Shown: positions 1-11,245 of the stretch, piece by piece
Layout: every line of letters begins with the position of its first letter
Position numbering within the stretch: the stretch's first letter is position 1
Assembly (NCBI RefSeq): GCF_000182925.2
Contig: NC_026505.1
Span: 2,976,001-3,040,000, forward strand
Length of the DNA stretch: 64,000 nucleotides
Direction of reading: 5' to 3'
Source: Neurospora crassa OR74A
Taxonomy: Eukaryota; Ascomycota; Sordariomycetes; Sordariales; Sordariaceae
Position numbers and translations under genes: made by a program
Notes under the pieces: generated by a model
Databases searched by the model: none
Told to the model about the DNA's origin: nothing
What the model saw: only the letters and a program-made list of their open reading frames with translations

Positions 1-929
1 TCTATGGACCTCGCCGGTCTCGATGTGGAATAAGGGATCACACTGTTGGGATACTACGACATTTGGCACCTGGCATCCAATTGTTCAGCCTCTGCCTCTC
101 GAATTTTTTGTACAAGCACACCATCCACCAACACTTCCTGATCTAAAGTACGGTACACATTAAATCGACACTTGATGGACCATGACAGAGACCACCAGCT
201 GCAGAGTTTCACGACAATTGCGTACAAAGACGGTTATCATATCTCCAATAATCCTTTAATGCTTTCAAGACTGGAGGATAGGCCTTTGTGAGAGGTGGAA
301 GAAGGGGGCGGTTGTCCTAGGGATAAGTTAGGTATTGGTAAAGTACCTACCTTTCTAAAGACGCGGCGCCAGGGACCAAGGCAATCATCACAGTTACGTC
401 TTTTTTCGGCTGGCGCAAAGAGTCAGGTAGAGATCAAAATCGTCCAGTGGGATCTACCGGTGCCGGCACAGACGATTTCGTTGGCGATAGCGGTGATGTC
501 GGGTGATGTGTGAATTCTGGTGGTCTGCAAGGGGCTCACTTAAATGGCGGCAGAGAAGATATTCAAGGCGGATGCTTCATATTTGTTCGATGACTCGACG
601 GTGTGGTTGTCTAAGCTGCAAAAAAAGCCGCGGCGTAAGTCTTTTTCGGTTTTCCCTTCTCTCTTTTTCATTCCCATTCTCTATTCCTTTCCTTTGTTGC
701 CTGGAGTTTTGTATAATTGCCAATAAATCAAAGATTAACGACACATGGAGACCAGTGGGGTTTTGAATTTGACAGGCTCATCATCCGTAGGCAGACGCTG
801 GATGCGGTGATTATCCGCGTGCGGCAGGGAACGGGAAATACTCAAATTATACTCTGATAGTTTGTTTAGAGGTATTGGGGGTATCATTGGTGTTTTAGTT
901 AGTGTTAAGGGGGGCCTGACGCGTAAAAC
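1..929. other. Left-edge region with no secure gene
   Basis: This is the 3' flank of the minus-strand gene that follows. The only suggestive signal is a plus-strand reading frame starting with ATG at 544 that runs 30 codons into a good splice donor (GTAAGT at 635). An acceptor near 771 is followed by a short open stretch, but the phases on the two sides do not match, so I do not call a gene. Nothing else was recognised. Confidence 0.5.
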
Positions 930-1968
930 TCATGGCGAGGTTGGAAGTTGCGCAACCACTTCTTTCTTCTTCCCCCAACTAAAAGGTCGTAATTTAGCCT
1001 TCCTTTCCTCCATCACAACCTCCTCATGTGCTTCTGGTTCTGGTTCTACATTTCCCCCAAAGGCAGGGCTGATGCTCCGCCGAATCTCCTTCACTTTTAG
1101 GAATTTGGGAGTCTGCCAGTCCTTGTTGGCCAGTTTCTTCCGCCATGAAATCTCGCTGAACTCTGCGAGTAACTTGTCTCTCATATCCTTGGCGGTGTTG
1201 ATATCTGTTCCCAGTTTGATGCCTAGCTCAAGGAGGAGGTGAGAGGCGAAGATCTGGCAATTGTTGTCGATCAAGCCATACCTTGGCTTCATCTGCTTTA
1301 TTGCCTTGTTGCCTAAGTGGGTGTGAGCAGGTATTGTCTCTTATGGTGATTTGTCCCAAGGATATACTGGAGCCACTTGTTCGGACTTACTGGCTGCTAA
1401 TACTGCTTGATCATTCCACCTCGTCTCTCCAACTTGTAGCTTGTTCGTCCACTTCTGTGACCCGACCAAGCCATGCTGGTTTACTACTGTGAAGTCTTTC
1501 TCCTGTTTTGATGCGTCAGTTTCTGTTCTTTCTAGTTTCTGGTCTAGCCATTCATTCAGCCATCCTTGGAAATTCCCATCACACCATACATACCATCCAC
1601 AGCTCATGATAATAATCCGTATCCTGATCCCCCACCAATACAGCCCAGTGATTTGTCGGATCTGGAAACTCGCCCATTTCCTTGGTGATAGCTTGCCCCA
1701 GTCGCGTATGCTCGGCGAATAACACCCCCAGGTTGTCCGCCACGGGATGCCAAGCGATGAAGACTGGTCGCTTTTTGCAGTGGTGGTGTTCTCGGCCGGG
1801 CGGGATGATGGATGGTAATGCGCCCAAGCCGATGATGTCGGCGAGGGCGTACTGCACTTTTAACAGCAGCTCATGGCGACGGGTCGCTTCTGACTTCGTT
1901 TCGGACGGCGCGACGGAGTGCGAGTCGGAGTCACTGCCGCCCCTGGAAAATAGGTCTCTCATATGCAT
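930..1968 (-). CDS. Hypothetical protein with probable papain-like (PPPDE/LRAT-type) fold
   Basis: The three-exon model is 1968-1594, 1502-1391 and 1312-930, giving 289 aa; the introns use GTATGT and GTAAGT donors and CAG/TAG acceptors and keep phase. Two blocks suggest a thiol hydrolase-like circular permutation. One is a His in NHWAVLVGD (about residue 105), a strand-like segment followed by YYHELW. The other is a Cys in YGLIDNNCQIFA (about residue 180). A His-then-Asn-Cys order in this spacing is typical of PPPDE/LRAT-like fungal proteins; family membership is inferred. The C-terminus is charged and probably disordered. The start is the first ATG in frame after Ser/Asn/Thr-rich upstream codons and could lie elsewhere. 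Substrate and localisation are unknown; no signal peptide or membrane segment is visible. Confidence 0.55.
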
Positions 1969-3217
1969 CTCCCAGACTGATCTTGTTGTTGACGTTGTCG
2001 TTGTTACTGTCGTCCTTGTTGTTGCGTGTGTGCAGTGACGTATCGTTTGTGAGCAAGCCCTTGGTGGCTTCCATACCCTTCTCACAGCCTCTTCGAGGTG
2101 GAGATATATCGTTTTCCGCCAGGAACGTTTGGCAAGATTGGCAACGCCAAGCCACGCTGTTTGAATGATGTGTGTTGACGGGAAAGGCCGAACCTTTATA
2201 TCCTTGAGCTTCTTACTCTTAGTTTCCGAAATGTCTCACACACTCACAGCTGAAAGAAAGCAAGTCAGGAAGTGTGGAACAATTCCCACTAGATCCGCGG
2301 AAGTTGCGGCACCAGGGACAGTCCAAGATTCGGCTCGCGGGAATGGATCACTGATCGTTCGTTATGTCCCGGAGGGGGGGCAATCGGGGGATACACTGCA
2401 GTATGTATACTCCGAAGTGCGGCGATGCACGGTCAACACAATGTGGCGTATGCAAAATTACCCAGGCGTGACGCGCGTAGTTTTGTGGCGCAGTCCACGA
2501 AGCTAGCTGATCATTTTCAAGATCAAAAACATCTTCAATCTGGTCATCTCATCGCCCATTCTGATGTTGCTGTTGCTCTGCCATGTTTGTCGGCATGGCA
2601 CTGCAGGTGTTGAGCAGGACGTTTTGGCGCCAATGGTTGGACAATTCAGGGGCAAGACGGGTTAACTGTCTAGCGCCTTTCGGGGGATGGCAGGAAAGCC
2701 CAGCCCAGTGGAGGTCCACAGCAGCGCGGATAATGATTTGCATGAGTGATTCACCAGTTGTTGTTACCAAAGCGAAGTCTCTTAAAAAGATCTGGAAGTG
2801 AAATGGAAAGAAAAATCGGCACGAAATCCAGGGCGGGCAGTTCCTGTAAAGGTAGAGATAGGGTAGCGTACCGAAGACGCCCCTGTCCGCCATGTCCGCC
2901 CCGGGATTTGGTGGAGAGATAGGATCCTGGGCGCCTAGACCATCGCCCCAGGCACTGCAGATCGTTGACGTCACATGTTGACTTACACGACCTACCTCGG
3001 GCTTCCTTTCAATAACAAACTCCTACTGTATTTCGACCTCGACTAAAGAACAACACGCAATTGACATAAACAATCTCGAATACTCCTGAGCCGAGTTCTA
3101 CACCAAAAGTCAACTTCGATCTTCCGCGCTAGCCAGTCAAGAATATTTCGCCTACCACAGACGATTAGCTCTACGGCGCCGAGTTTTGTACGAAATCCTC
3201 TCCTCCAGATATTCATC
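1969..3217. other. Divergent intergenic region
   Basis: This region lies between the divergently transcribed papain-like-fold gene and the GFA gene, so it should hold both promoters. Small open frames occur on both strands, but none has a recognisable domain or a coherent splice pattern. I see nothing else. Confidence 0.5.
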
Positions 3218-3749
3218 ATGAGCATCCACATGAAGGGCCGTTGCGTCTGCGAGAATCTGCAGTACTCGCTAGAACTTGACTCCCTGGACGATGCGAGAAC
3301 CACACTTTGCCATTGCAATAGCTGCAAGAGGGCGTTTGGAACCAACTATGGTCTCACAACCAAGGTCCCCCTCCAGGGTTTCAAGTACGAGGCTGGAACC
3401 CCCAAAAAGTTCAAGCAGCACAATGGTGTGACAAGGGAGTTTTGCGATAACTGTGGCGCTTACATGTGTGAATACGGGGTAATATTGGTCTCCACAATAC
3501 ATCACCTGGAAACCCATCACTCACCATGCTTTCACAGGAAGAAGCAGCGGACAAGTTCCGGTACATCATGTGGGGGTCCTTTGATGAGCCAGAAAAGGTA
3601 CCTCCCAAGGGCGAGTTCTTTTGCAAAAACAAGCCCAAGTGGATGCCCGATATCCCAGGTATGGTTCAAGGAGTGAATCCTCAAGTAAACCAAGTGTAGA
3701 GTCTAACCGAATTACAGGCACCTTCCGGAAGCAGGAGATCAAGGAGTAA
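3218..3749 (+). CDS. GFA/CENP-V domain zinc protein
   Basis: A small Zn-binding protein of the glutathione-dependent formaldehyde-activating (GFA/CENP-V, Mss4-like) family. Exons are 3218-3478, 3538-3658 and 3718-3749, giving 137 aa, the usual length. The Zn ligands are visible as C9/C11 (GRCVCEN), C31/C33/C36 (LCHCNSCK) and C76/C79 (FCDNCGAY). The family hallmark CEYG followed by EEAADKFRYIMWGSFD is recreated exactly across intron 1, which confirms that splice. The family includes S-hydroxymethylglutathione synthase, but most fungal members have no proven substrate, so formaldehyde handling is only possible. It is likely cytosolic. The ATG sits in an ATCATGAGC context with no nearer alternative. 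Confidence 0.88.
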
Positions 3750-3794
3750 CGGCATGCATGACGAAAAACAACATCGAGATGAGCTCATGAATAA

Positions 3795-4141
3795 TCATGT
3801 CTTCGCGTTGAACCACGGTGAACGTCTCATGATCTCCTTCTCGTGTTGAAGTTGATGCGGATCGACGATAATCGCAGCTCTTCCCTGGAGCTTGCCGCTT
3901 GAAACCACCTTCTCCAACTCCTCGACCTGATCTAACCCATAGAACGGAGTCATCTTTACCTTGACTCCATGCTCGGCGACAAAGTGCAAAAGCTCCTCGC
4001 TCTCCTCCGCTGAGCACTGCAAGCTTCCCTTGATTCTTACGTCTCTCAATATCAGCTCCATAAACGGAATTTTTACCTCCAGAGGCTGAGCAACCTGTAC
4101 CATCAACCCATGCATCTTCGTAATTGCACATGCCAGTTTTA
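3795..4141 (-). pseudogene. Truncated zinc-type alcohol dehydrogenase relic (C-terminal part)
   Basis: The frame encodes about 113 residues that match only the C-terminal third of medium-chain Zn alcohol dehydrogenases. It begins with KLACAITKMHGLMVQVAQP, the end of the Rossmann fold. Next come the IKGSLQCSAEESEELL region and the closing GKLQGRAAIIVDPH strand, which normally ends the fold. The catalytic Zn and coenzyme-binding halves are absent. Upstream on this strand, between 4142 and the tRNA gene, no ADH-like sequence or plausible exon is found. The remaining frame has no stops, so truncation may be fairly recent, or the piece may be maintained by chance. It is a fragment of an ordinary host-type gene, not a functional enzyme. 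Confidence 0.7.
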
Positions 4142-4569
4142 AGAGGGGGAGTGAGGGGGATGTACGGTGTGTTCTTGCGATGTGGTGTATTCTTCAGGAT
4201 TGGATACTACCGAAAATGAGAGAATGGGACCCGCCAATTGCGGGTTGCATAATAACGAAGTTTGGCTGGCAGCCTGTGGAGGAGGGAAAACGTGAAGAAA
4301 GGTAATAGGGAAGGAAAAGGCGAAAGAAGCAAATGATGAACACGGGATGCAAGCATCCACCGTCTTGCTACCATGCGAAAATGAATGGAACACCCCATCA
4401 TAATTATCTTTTCCATATCCCCAACTATGCATGTGTCAATGTTACAGCTACCACCACCCACTTTCGGAAATTGCACAAGCAGTTAATTCAACACGCATCG
4501 AGAAATGCCACCGAGCAGAAAATGACGAGCCGAGAGACGAAGGGCAAAAAAGCAAAAGAAAAAGTTTGT
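4142..4569. other. Intergenic segment between ADH relic and tRNA-Leu
   Basis: About 430 bp with no recognised coding sequence. I searched it specifically for missing 5' ADH exons and found none. The ADH similarity ends abruptly at its left border. Confidence 0.5.
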
Positions 4570-4661
4570 TGACAAGAGTGGGATTCGAACCCACGCCCTT
4601 TCGGACTGCGATACTCAGAAGAACCTGAACACAGCGCCTTAGACCGCTCGGCCATCTTGCC
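4570..4661 (-). tRNA. tRNA-Leu (CAG) with 12-nt intron
   Basis: On the minus strand the acceptor GGCAAGA pairs with TCTTGTC (one G-T) and is followed by discriminator A. The A-box TGGCCGAGCGG and B-box GGTTCGAATCC are clear. The anticodon stem CTGTG/CGCAG encloses a TTCAGG-T loop with anticodon CAG, interrupted after position 37 by a 12-nt intron. A class II variable arm (CC-GAAA-GG) is present. It decodes CUG as leucine. A (GTT)n tract directly abuts its 5' end (4662 onward). Confidence 0.95.
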
Positions 4662-4979
4662 GTTGTTGTTGTTGTTGAGGAATTTTAGTAGAACTTGCCA
4701 TTATATAGATTTTTGCTCGAATAGTGACAGCAATGTAACGTTTGCGGCTCGGATTCAATCTGAAGAGATGCTCTTTGTGCACATCAACTTGGAAACCGAC
4801 AAGACGACATGGCTGGACATGCTTTTGACAAAAAACGAGCATTCATATGGGCTGCCTAGTACGGCTTTCGGAGAACTCAAGGCTCGCCATTGCCAGCGGT
4901 TACTGCACACTACCTAAGTGTGTACCATATCAATATCTTGCCGGATCTAACAGTCCTGTGGCCACTGTTCAAATTCAAA

Positions 4980-5640
4980 TATGAGGGAGCAAAGTGAACG
5001 CTCCCCCCCGCGCCCGCCTGATCATCTCACCACACGGCGGGCCAACGTGCATACAACCCACCAGGGCTCATCGTGGGGACGCAGTATGTCACACAAGCCG
5101 AGGGTATGCGTGTTGCTTCTTCAACCATATCAGCTCGTCTGCGCATGGAACGGCGGACTGCGATGCGCTGCGTGGAGAGTTCGGTATAGTCGACCGTGAC
5201 GATGTTAGTGAAAACGTTCGATATTTTGCAAAGTTCGGACGAATTGGTTGTTTTCGCGTCGGTATCGCAAACGCCAGCTCCGGCGGCTACTGTGGTTTTA
5301 CAATGCTTGACCCGATGTCCGGACGTGTTTGCCGGAGGAATCAGCATCTGTGGCGTCAGCGACATTGCTCAGAGCGAGTATATCAGACAGGAAACTATGA
5401 GAAATAGTAATTTCAAGACGGTCGTCCTCAACGTCGAAGGAAACATGTTCAAACACGGTGATATTGTGAAGAAAGCACTTCTCGGGGGCGAGAAATGGTG
5501 GACGAAAACGTGGCTGGGAATTGAAAGCCGAAGGAAATCGGGACTCGGAGACAGATGGACGGGCTGTGTGAACCTTCGCACAGAGCTAGGGTTATTGTTA
5601 GTGCACATAGTACAGCGCGTCTTGGCTCGTTAGCTAAGGT
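4980..5640 (+). pseudogene. Decayed S9 (prolyl oligopeptidase/acylaminoacyl-peptidase-like) relic
   Basis: Pieces of an S9 serine peptidase catalytic domain can be read in order on the plus strand. LIISPHGGPT (near 5017) is the oxyanion-region HGGPT block. DALRGEFGIVDRDD (near 5165) matches the conserved G-x-W-G-x-VDVDD block. ANASSGGYCG (near 5270) carries the nucleophile-elbow serine. After a frame change near 5300, CPDVFAGGISICGVSD (near 5318) continues the fold. A jump then leads to FKHGDIVKKALLGGEKWW (near 5450), which aligns with the C-terminal helix. The segment with the catalytic Asp is missing and the HG-containing loop is altered, and the N-terminal propeller is absent. It is therefore a host gene remnant of about 0.6 kb. 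Confidence 0.72.
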
Positions 5641-7158
5641 CTCCGAGGATGAGTTTTTGTAAACTTTGAGCATCGCTGTCTGCAAAGAGAGATGCGGAGT
5701 CTTTTTAGGTGAGCTCAACGTCTTGTCCGTAGCTGTCCATAATATATCGCCCTATTTTGGGTCAAACTCCTCAAAGTCATGATCTTCTGCGTTAGCAGTG
5801 TTTTTATCAAGAGTAGTGTAGGCACCTACTCCGCATCTGAACCCTGTGATCATCAGTGCAGTGAGCTTCGACTGTGGGGCAAGTACATGTGATTTACAGA
5901 ACCTGAACCCCAACTTCACCGTGATCCATGTCTTCTTTCCTCCAGCATGGACCCATTTCAGTCTATTCCCGTACTTTGAAGAAACCATGACAGTAAGTTT
6001 ATATGATCGCAACGAGGAGCAGGTACCTTGACTTGACATCAGCATTAACTTGGAGTTGTTCATCTCCACAACTTCGTTTTCTGGACAACACCACCGGCTA
6101 CATTCGGCACATCCCCGGGCATGCAGAATTACATACTTCATTTGCAAAGTAAAAAGAAGAATGGATACCATCTTGGTGGTCACAGCGATGTCATGTATAA
6201 GTTTAGGAATCGGATCCGGCTGCAGTCCATGTTATTTTGTCCTGGACGAGCTTGGCTAGGTCCCAATCCATGGCAAGGTTGAGGTAAGCGTTCTTCACTG
6301 AAGGATCCACTCTCCAGCTACGTGACCCCAGACAAACTTCCCCAGAATCCCCACGGGGAACCTTGGATGATCCTCCAAATCCTCTGCTAGGTTGCTTCAG
6401 TCCCATTTCAGGCGATATGCAGGGTCCGCTTTCACACCGGACACAAAACCCCAACACGGCATCCCGAGGACGGAAATGGGGTCTCAAGCGGTTTAAGTTG
6501 CAGTCACTGACTGTGGGGTAAGGCTGTTGGACTCCCAAGAAAGGTTGTCCAGCCGTCGATCAGTCAGACCTGTCACGGTACTGCACGGTTACCACAGGAC
6601 ATGCGCACCATTCAGGACGAGAACCGGTCTCGAGGGTGATGTCGTCATTGGTCTCACTGCTCCGTCCCCCGGATCCAACTGCTCTCCACGCATTCGCCGG
6701 GCCCGTCGAACCCCATGAGACTCCAAGCTGGCCAAACGCACCTCGCTCATCGGGAAAAGAGGGTCCGGGGAAGTGAGGGGCCTGCGTTCTGCACAGTGGA
6801 CGAACTGAAGAGACAAATCTTGGCTTCCCTTTTCCGGTGTCGACGATACCATTGTGGTGAAGAACTGGAAACCAAAGATGAGAGAGGTTGGTCAAAGACC
6901 TTGTTTACCATCCATGTTACCCTGTCACGCTCATCTCCTCGTGCCGTGCTGCCATGAAATTCGAGGGAGATGTGTTCCTGCTTCTTGATTACTTTTGGGT
7001 ATTACCAAAGATGATCTTCTCAAGTCAGGAAAGTGATCAACGACGTGCTGCCTCTATATATGATCTCGGCATACCCTTCCACATATGCTTCCGATCGCTC
7101 TGTTGTGTTCTTACATACCTCTCGAAATAAAACAAGCTTTACAACGAGCAGTGTCGCC
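5641..7158. other. Intergenic region upstream of the sugar transporter
   Basis: A minus-strand open frame (about 5752-6164) encodes a Cys-rich 138-residue chain with no recognised family and no typical signal peptide; I do not call it a gene. The other frames are short. TATATA around 7055 lies about 100 bp upstream of the transporter ATG and is a possible TATA box. Confidence 0.4.
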
Positions 7159-8946
7159 ATGAAGCCATTTCTGGGGCTCAGAGGTCAGCCCCTCAACCTG
7201 GCCGTGGGCGCAGTTGCCGGATGTGATTTTCTTCTTTTCGGATACGGTATGTAATGAGACATAGATGAGTCAAATATGGCCAAAAGAACTTTTTTCTAAT
7301 CATCAATGACAACAGATCAGGGTGTTATGGGCGGAATTCTGACTCTCCCCGAGTTCCTCGGTTACTTTGAACAAATCAATCCAGACGCACCGGGCCTCAC
7401 ACCACACGAATCTTCTATGCGATCTACTTACCAAGGCATCTCCGTCGCTTCCTACAACCTGGGATGTTTTATCGGCGCCATCATCACTATCTTCATTGGC
7501 AATCCCTGGGGCCGTAAGAAAATAATATTGCTCGGGACTTCTATCATGATTGTCGGTGCCATTCTTCAGGCCAGCGCTACTACTCTAGGCCATTTCATCA
7601 TTGGGCGTATCATTACCGGCATTGGAAACGGAGGAAACACATCTACTGTGCGTTATAACTCTACCTTTCGGTAAATTTTCAGGTCAAGCTCTAACCAGTC
7701 GCAGGTCCCTACTTGGCAATCCGAGACTTCGAAAGCACACAAGCGAGGCAAGATGGTCATGATCGAAGGATCTCTCGTCACCGCCGGCATCATGTTGAGT
7801 TACTGGATTGACCTCGGGTTAAGTTTTGCCCCTGGCTCAGTTGCTTGGCGCTTCCCTCTTGCCTTCCAGATCATCTTCTGCATCCTCATCCTCATCTTTA
7901 TTCCCTTCCTGCCCGAATCACCTCGTTGGTTGGTTTTCAAAGGCCGCGACGCGGAAGCCAAGGAAATCCTGGCCGCCCTCAACGACGTGGAACTTGACGA
8001 TCCCATTGTCGACACCGAGTTCCATTTCATCCACGATACGGTTGTCGAGATGTCCAAAGGCAGCTTCAAGGACCTCTTCACCATGGACAAGGACCGCAAC
8101 TTCCACCGCACTCTGCTGGCATACCTCAACCAGGTTTTCCAGCAGATCTCTGGTATAAACCTCATCACCTACTATGCCGCCGTCATCTACAGCGGACTTG
8201 GCATGTCCGACTTCCTGGCCCGTCTCCTCGCCGCCCTCAACGGCACCGAGTACTTCATTGCCTCGTGGCCAGCCGTCTTCCTTGTCGAGCGCGTCGGCCG
8301 CCGCAAGCTCATGTTGTTTGGTGCCATCGGCCAAGCGGCCACCATGGCCATCCTGGCAGGCGTCAACTCCCGGCCAGACGACAAGCCATACCAAATTGCG
8401 GGAATCGTCTTTCTGTTCGTCTTCAACACGGTTTTCGCGGTCGGCTGGCTCGGCATGTCCTGGCTCTACCCAGCCGAGATCGTGCCGCTCCGCATCCGCG
8501 CCCCGGCTAACGCGCTATCCACGTCGGCGAACTGGATCTTCAACTTTATGGTTGTCATGATCACTCCGGTTGCGTTCAACAAAATCAAGTATCAGACGTA
8601 CATCATCTTCGCCGTCATCAACGCCTTTATTGTTCCAGTCGTCTATTTCTTCTATCCGGAAACGGCGTGCCGGTCACTAGAGGAAATGGATATGATCTTC
8701 CACAAGGTTGATGGGTGGAAGGGGTACTTCACGGTAGTGCACCAGGCCAAGGTTGAGCCTAAATGGTACGACAAGGATGGCCAGCGCATTGGCGGGGCTG
8801 ACTTTGAGAAGACTGCTGGGTACCAGAGCCACTCGATTCCGGAGTCGTCTGGATTTGAAAAGCCGACGAAGGCGCATGTTGAGTCGCCTAGGGCGGATGA
8901 CGGGATCACTTCGTCGAGTAGTGATGGAGGTAATCGGGAGTCGTAG
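7159..8946 (+). CDS. MFS sugar (hexose-type) transporter
   Basis: A major facilitator sugar porter (SP family), predicted plasma-membrane H+-symporter or facilitator with 12 membrane helices. Exons are 7159-7246, 7316-7647 and 7705-8946, giving 553 aa, normal for fungal hexose transporters. Splicing restores FGYDQGVMGG at the end of TM1 and NGGNTSTVPTWQSETSK in the cytoplasmic loop, both diagnostic. Also visible are NPWGRKKIILLG after TM2, PESPRWLV before the central loop, VERVGRRKLMLFG and PETACRSLEEMD after the last helix (PETKG-like). The C-terminal tail (about 70 residues) is hydrophilic and Ser-rich. The start ATG is in a GCCATGA context. The substrate cannot be fixed from sequence alone; hexoses, pentoses or disaccharides are all possible. 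Confidence 0.93.
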
Positions 8947-11245
8947 TACAATCTAGCGCTGCCTTGTTTGTTAGCTTCCACTTGGTACCAACTCCTAGTA
9001 TATTGGACGGGATGTCTTCCCAATCGTCCTAAACCTTTTGAGGACTAACCAGATGGCTAGGTACAAATCTGAAAGGCATTCTTGACATCCAACACAGTGC
9101 GTTTTAATTTGTAAAAGCCATATCCACAGCATCATTACGCTTATGGAAGTTGACCTGAGGTGTCGAACTAACAAGCAAACCAGTATTGGACTGTACGCGT
9201 AGATGTTGGCGAGGATGTGAAAAAAAGAAGCACCAAGTACGAGTTCCGGATAAGTATATTTGTCTTCTTCTTTTACCACAAGATGTTTCTCGGTGATTGT
9301 TACAGACTTCGAAGATTTCTTCGACAATTTAACCCGATTTATGTTCCCGCTTTCCCCAGGATTGCTCCCGAATGATCGACCACTCCGGCTCGCCTACCAC
9401 CAACTGTATGGTTCACAGATACAACGCCTCGGAAGCCAGTATCACCGACGACAATGACACCAAACACTGGTACTTCCTCTCGGCCGTCGAAGCCTGAAAG
9501 TGTAAGCCCACCTCCTCGCAAATTTTCCGCCTTTATCACCCTCCCGTCTTTATCACCTCGGCGACAGCACCACCGACGAAGCAAACACCCACTGGTCCGA
9601 CCTCTTGCAGACACGCATGCAAAAAGGCCGGAATCAGCCATATCGGCGCTGATAACTAAGCCGCGGGCGCGGTAACGCCGTGCTCAGCGGGAGGCGTGGG
9701 CCTACTACATTTTTGAGCAGGTACAAGCGCGTCGCTTTACAGAAGCAAGAGATGGAACACATCGATCAGTATTTTTGAAAGGGTCAACGACAGGTATGCG
9801 GCAGCGGGACGGATAGTGGACGGGGACGGAGTCAAAATGGGGGTGGGAATCGGGCGAATTGCCGACGCATACCCACAAGCAGATTACGAAGGCCGGGGTA
9901 TAAGAGCACGGATGAAGGTTTATGGGAGGCACGATCACGTCGATTGAAAGAAATGGGCGGAGTTATATCGGTTTCAAAAGGGAGCAGACGGGAAATAAGG
10001 TTGATGGCGTGGATACCTATCTGGATGCGGTGGTGGACTTTGGAAAGATCCGCGTCCTTGGGGATTCGAGTGTGAAGAGTCACATGGAGACACAGTTGAA
10101 TGGATGGGATCATTCACTCGTTGCATCTGAATGTGGTGGGGTATCAAACCATGGCTGATACCTCTAGGCTCTCGTTGGACCTTTTAAATGGAGGAAGGAG
10201 CGGTGGTGGGGGATGAGGGTTGAAGTTGGAAGGTACGCTGTCTGGCGGACGGATGGGAAGGGAAGGGTTGAGCTGGTCAAGTGGAATGTGGGTTGGAAAA
10301 GGAAGGCACAGCTTGAGGAGCGAAAACTTCCAGCAACTTCCAGGATCCTCTTGCGAAGTCACACTTTTCATTCACTCTCGCTCAGAAAGGCAGACCTACG
10401 AGCGTGAATTGGGACGGAAAGACAGGAGACCTTGATGAGTGTTGTCATGTTGAGTTACGACTGAGTGACGACTGGACGCAACTTCCCCTTACGACTATGC
10501 CACCTCGATATGCTGCTCACTTCGCCTATGTCAGCCTGGATCGGGAACGACATGCGTCTCAGCAGGATCTTTGGAGATGGGGATCTGGAGATAGCCGCAC
10601 CCCAAAACCAATGACTTGAAAACTAACCCACTCCTAGCACAACTCAACCTTTGATGTTGTCCGTGACTGGACGAGAGGCTTTCTGAGTCCTCCTGCATGT
10701 GAGATGATTCGGTGGAATGTTTTTGTTTGGACGACGACGACAGCATCCACCAAGGTTCAATGTATGAGTTGTGGTTGAGATATGCCCCCACAACCACCAC
10801 CACCATCACAGTCATCATCCCATCAACAACACCAGCAGCCCAGCTGTAAGGTGAACAAGACCTGTGATGGAATACTAATTCATAAACAGTTGATCTGTTC
10901 CTCAAGGTTCGTCCGGGCCGCCAACTTATGCCATGTGTGACAGTGACACCAGACGACGAACTAAGGCTCAAAATCCTGAACTTCACCACTATTCACTCGA
11001 CAATTCACCGCCGCAAAACAAACCTGGAATGGTTCGTGCTCCTGGTGACAGTGGAAACTGAACCATATAAGAGACCGCAATTCTCCCCTCCCACCCAAAC
11101 TTAGACCTAGACTCGTACACAAACTTCCAGTCGTCCGCATTTTCGGTCGTGAAACCATACCTTGCGCAACATACCTTGACGAACCAACTCAAGACTACAG
11201 CGACTCACACCAAATCAATCCACTCTCTATTTCCCACTATCCGCC
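8947..11245. other. Long intergenic region between transporter and P450
   Basis: About 2.3 kb without a gene I can support. Plus-strand frames between 9350 and 10160 are locally protein-like (Pro/Ser-rich, then charged) but broken and match nothing I recognise; they may be an old relic. A CCA-rich tract lies near 10785-10830. CATATAAGAG near 11066, about 180 bp before the P450 start, is TATA-like. Confidence 0.4.

Noticed and set aside
5752-6164. Minus-strand Cys-rich open frame
   Set aside because: No homology that I recognise, no proper signal peptide, and it sits in a region already rich in decayed sequence.
9350-10160. Protein-like but broken plus-strand frames
   Set aside because: No motif could be assigned and no splice model restores a frame, so neither a gene nor a named relic is supported.
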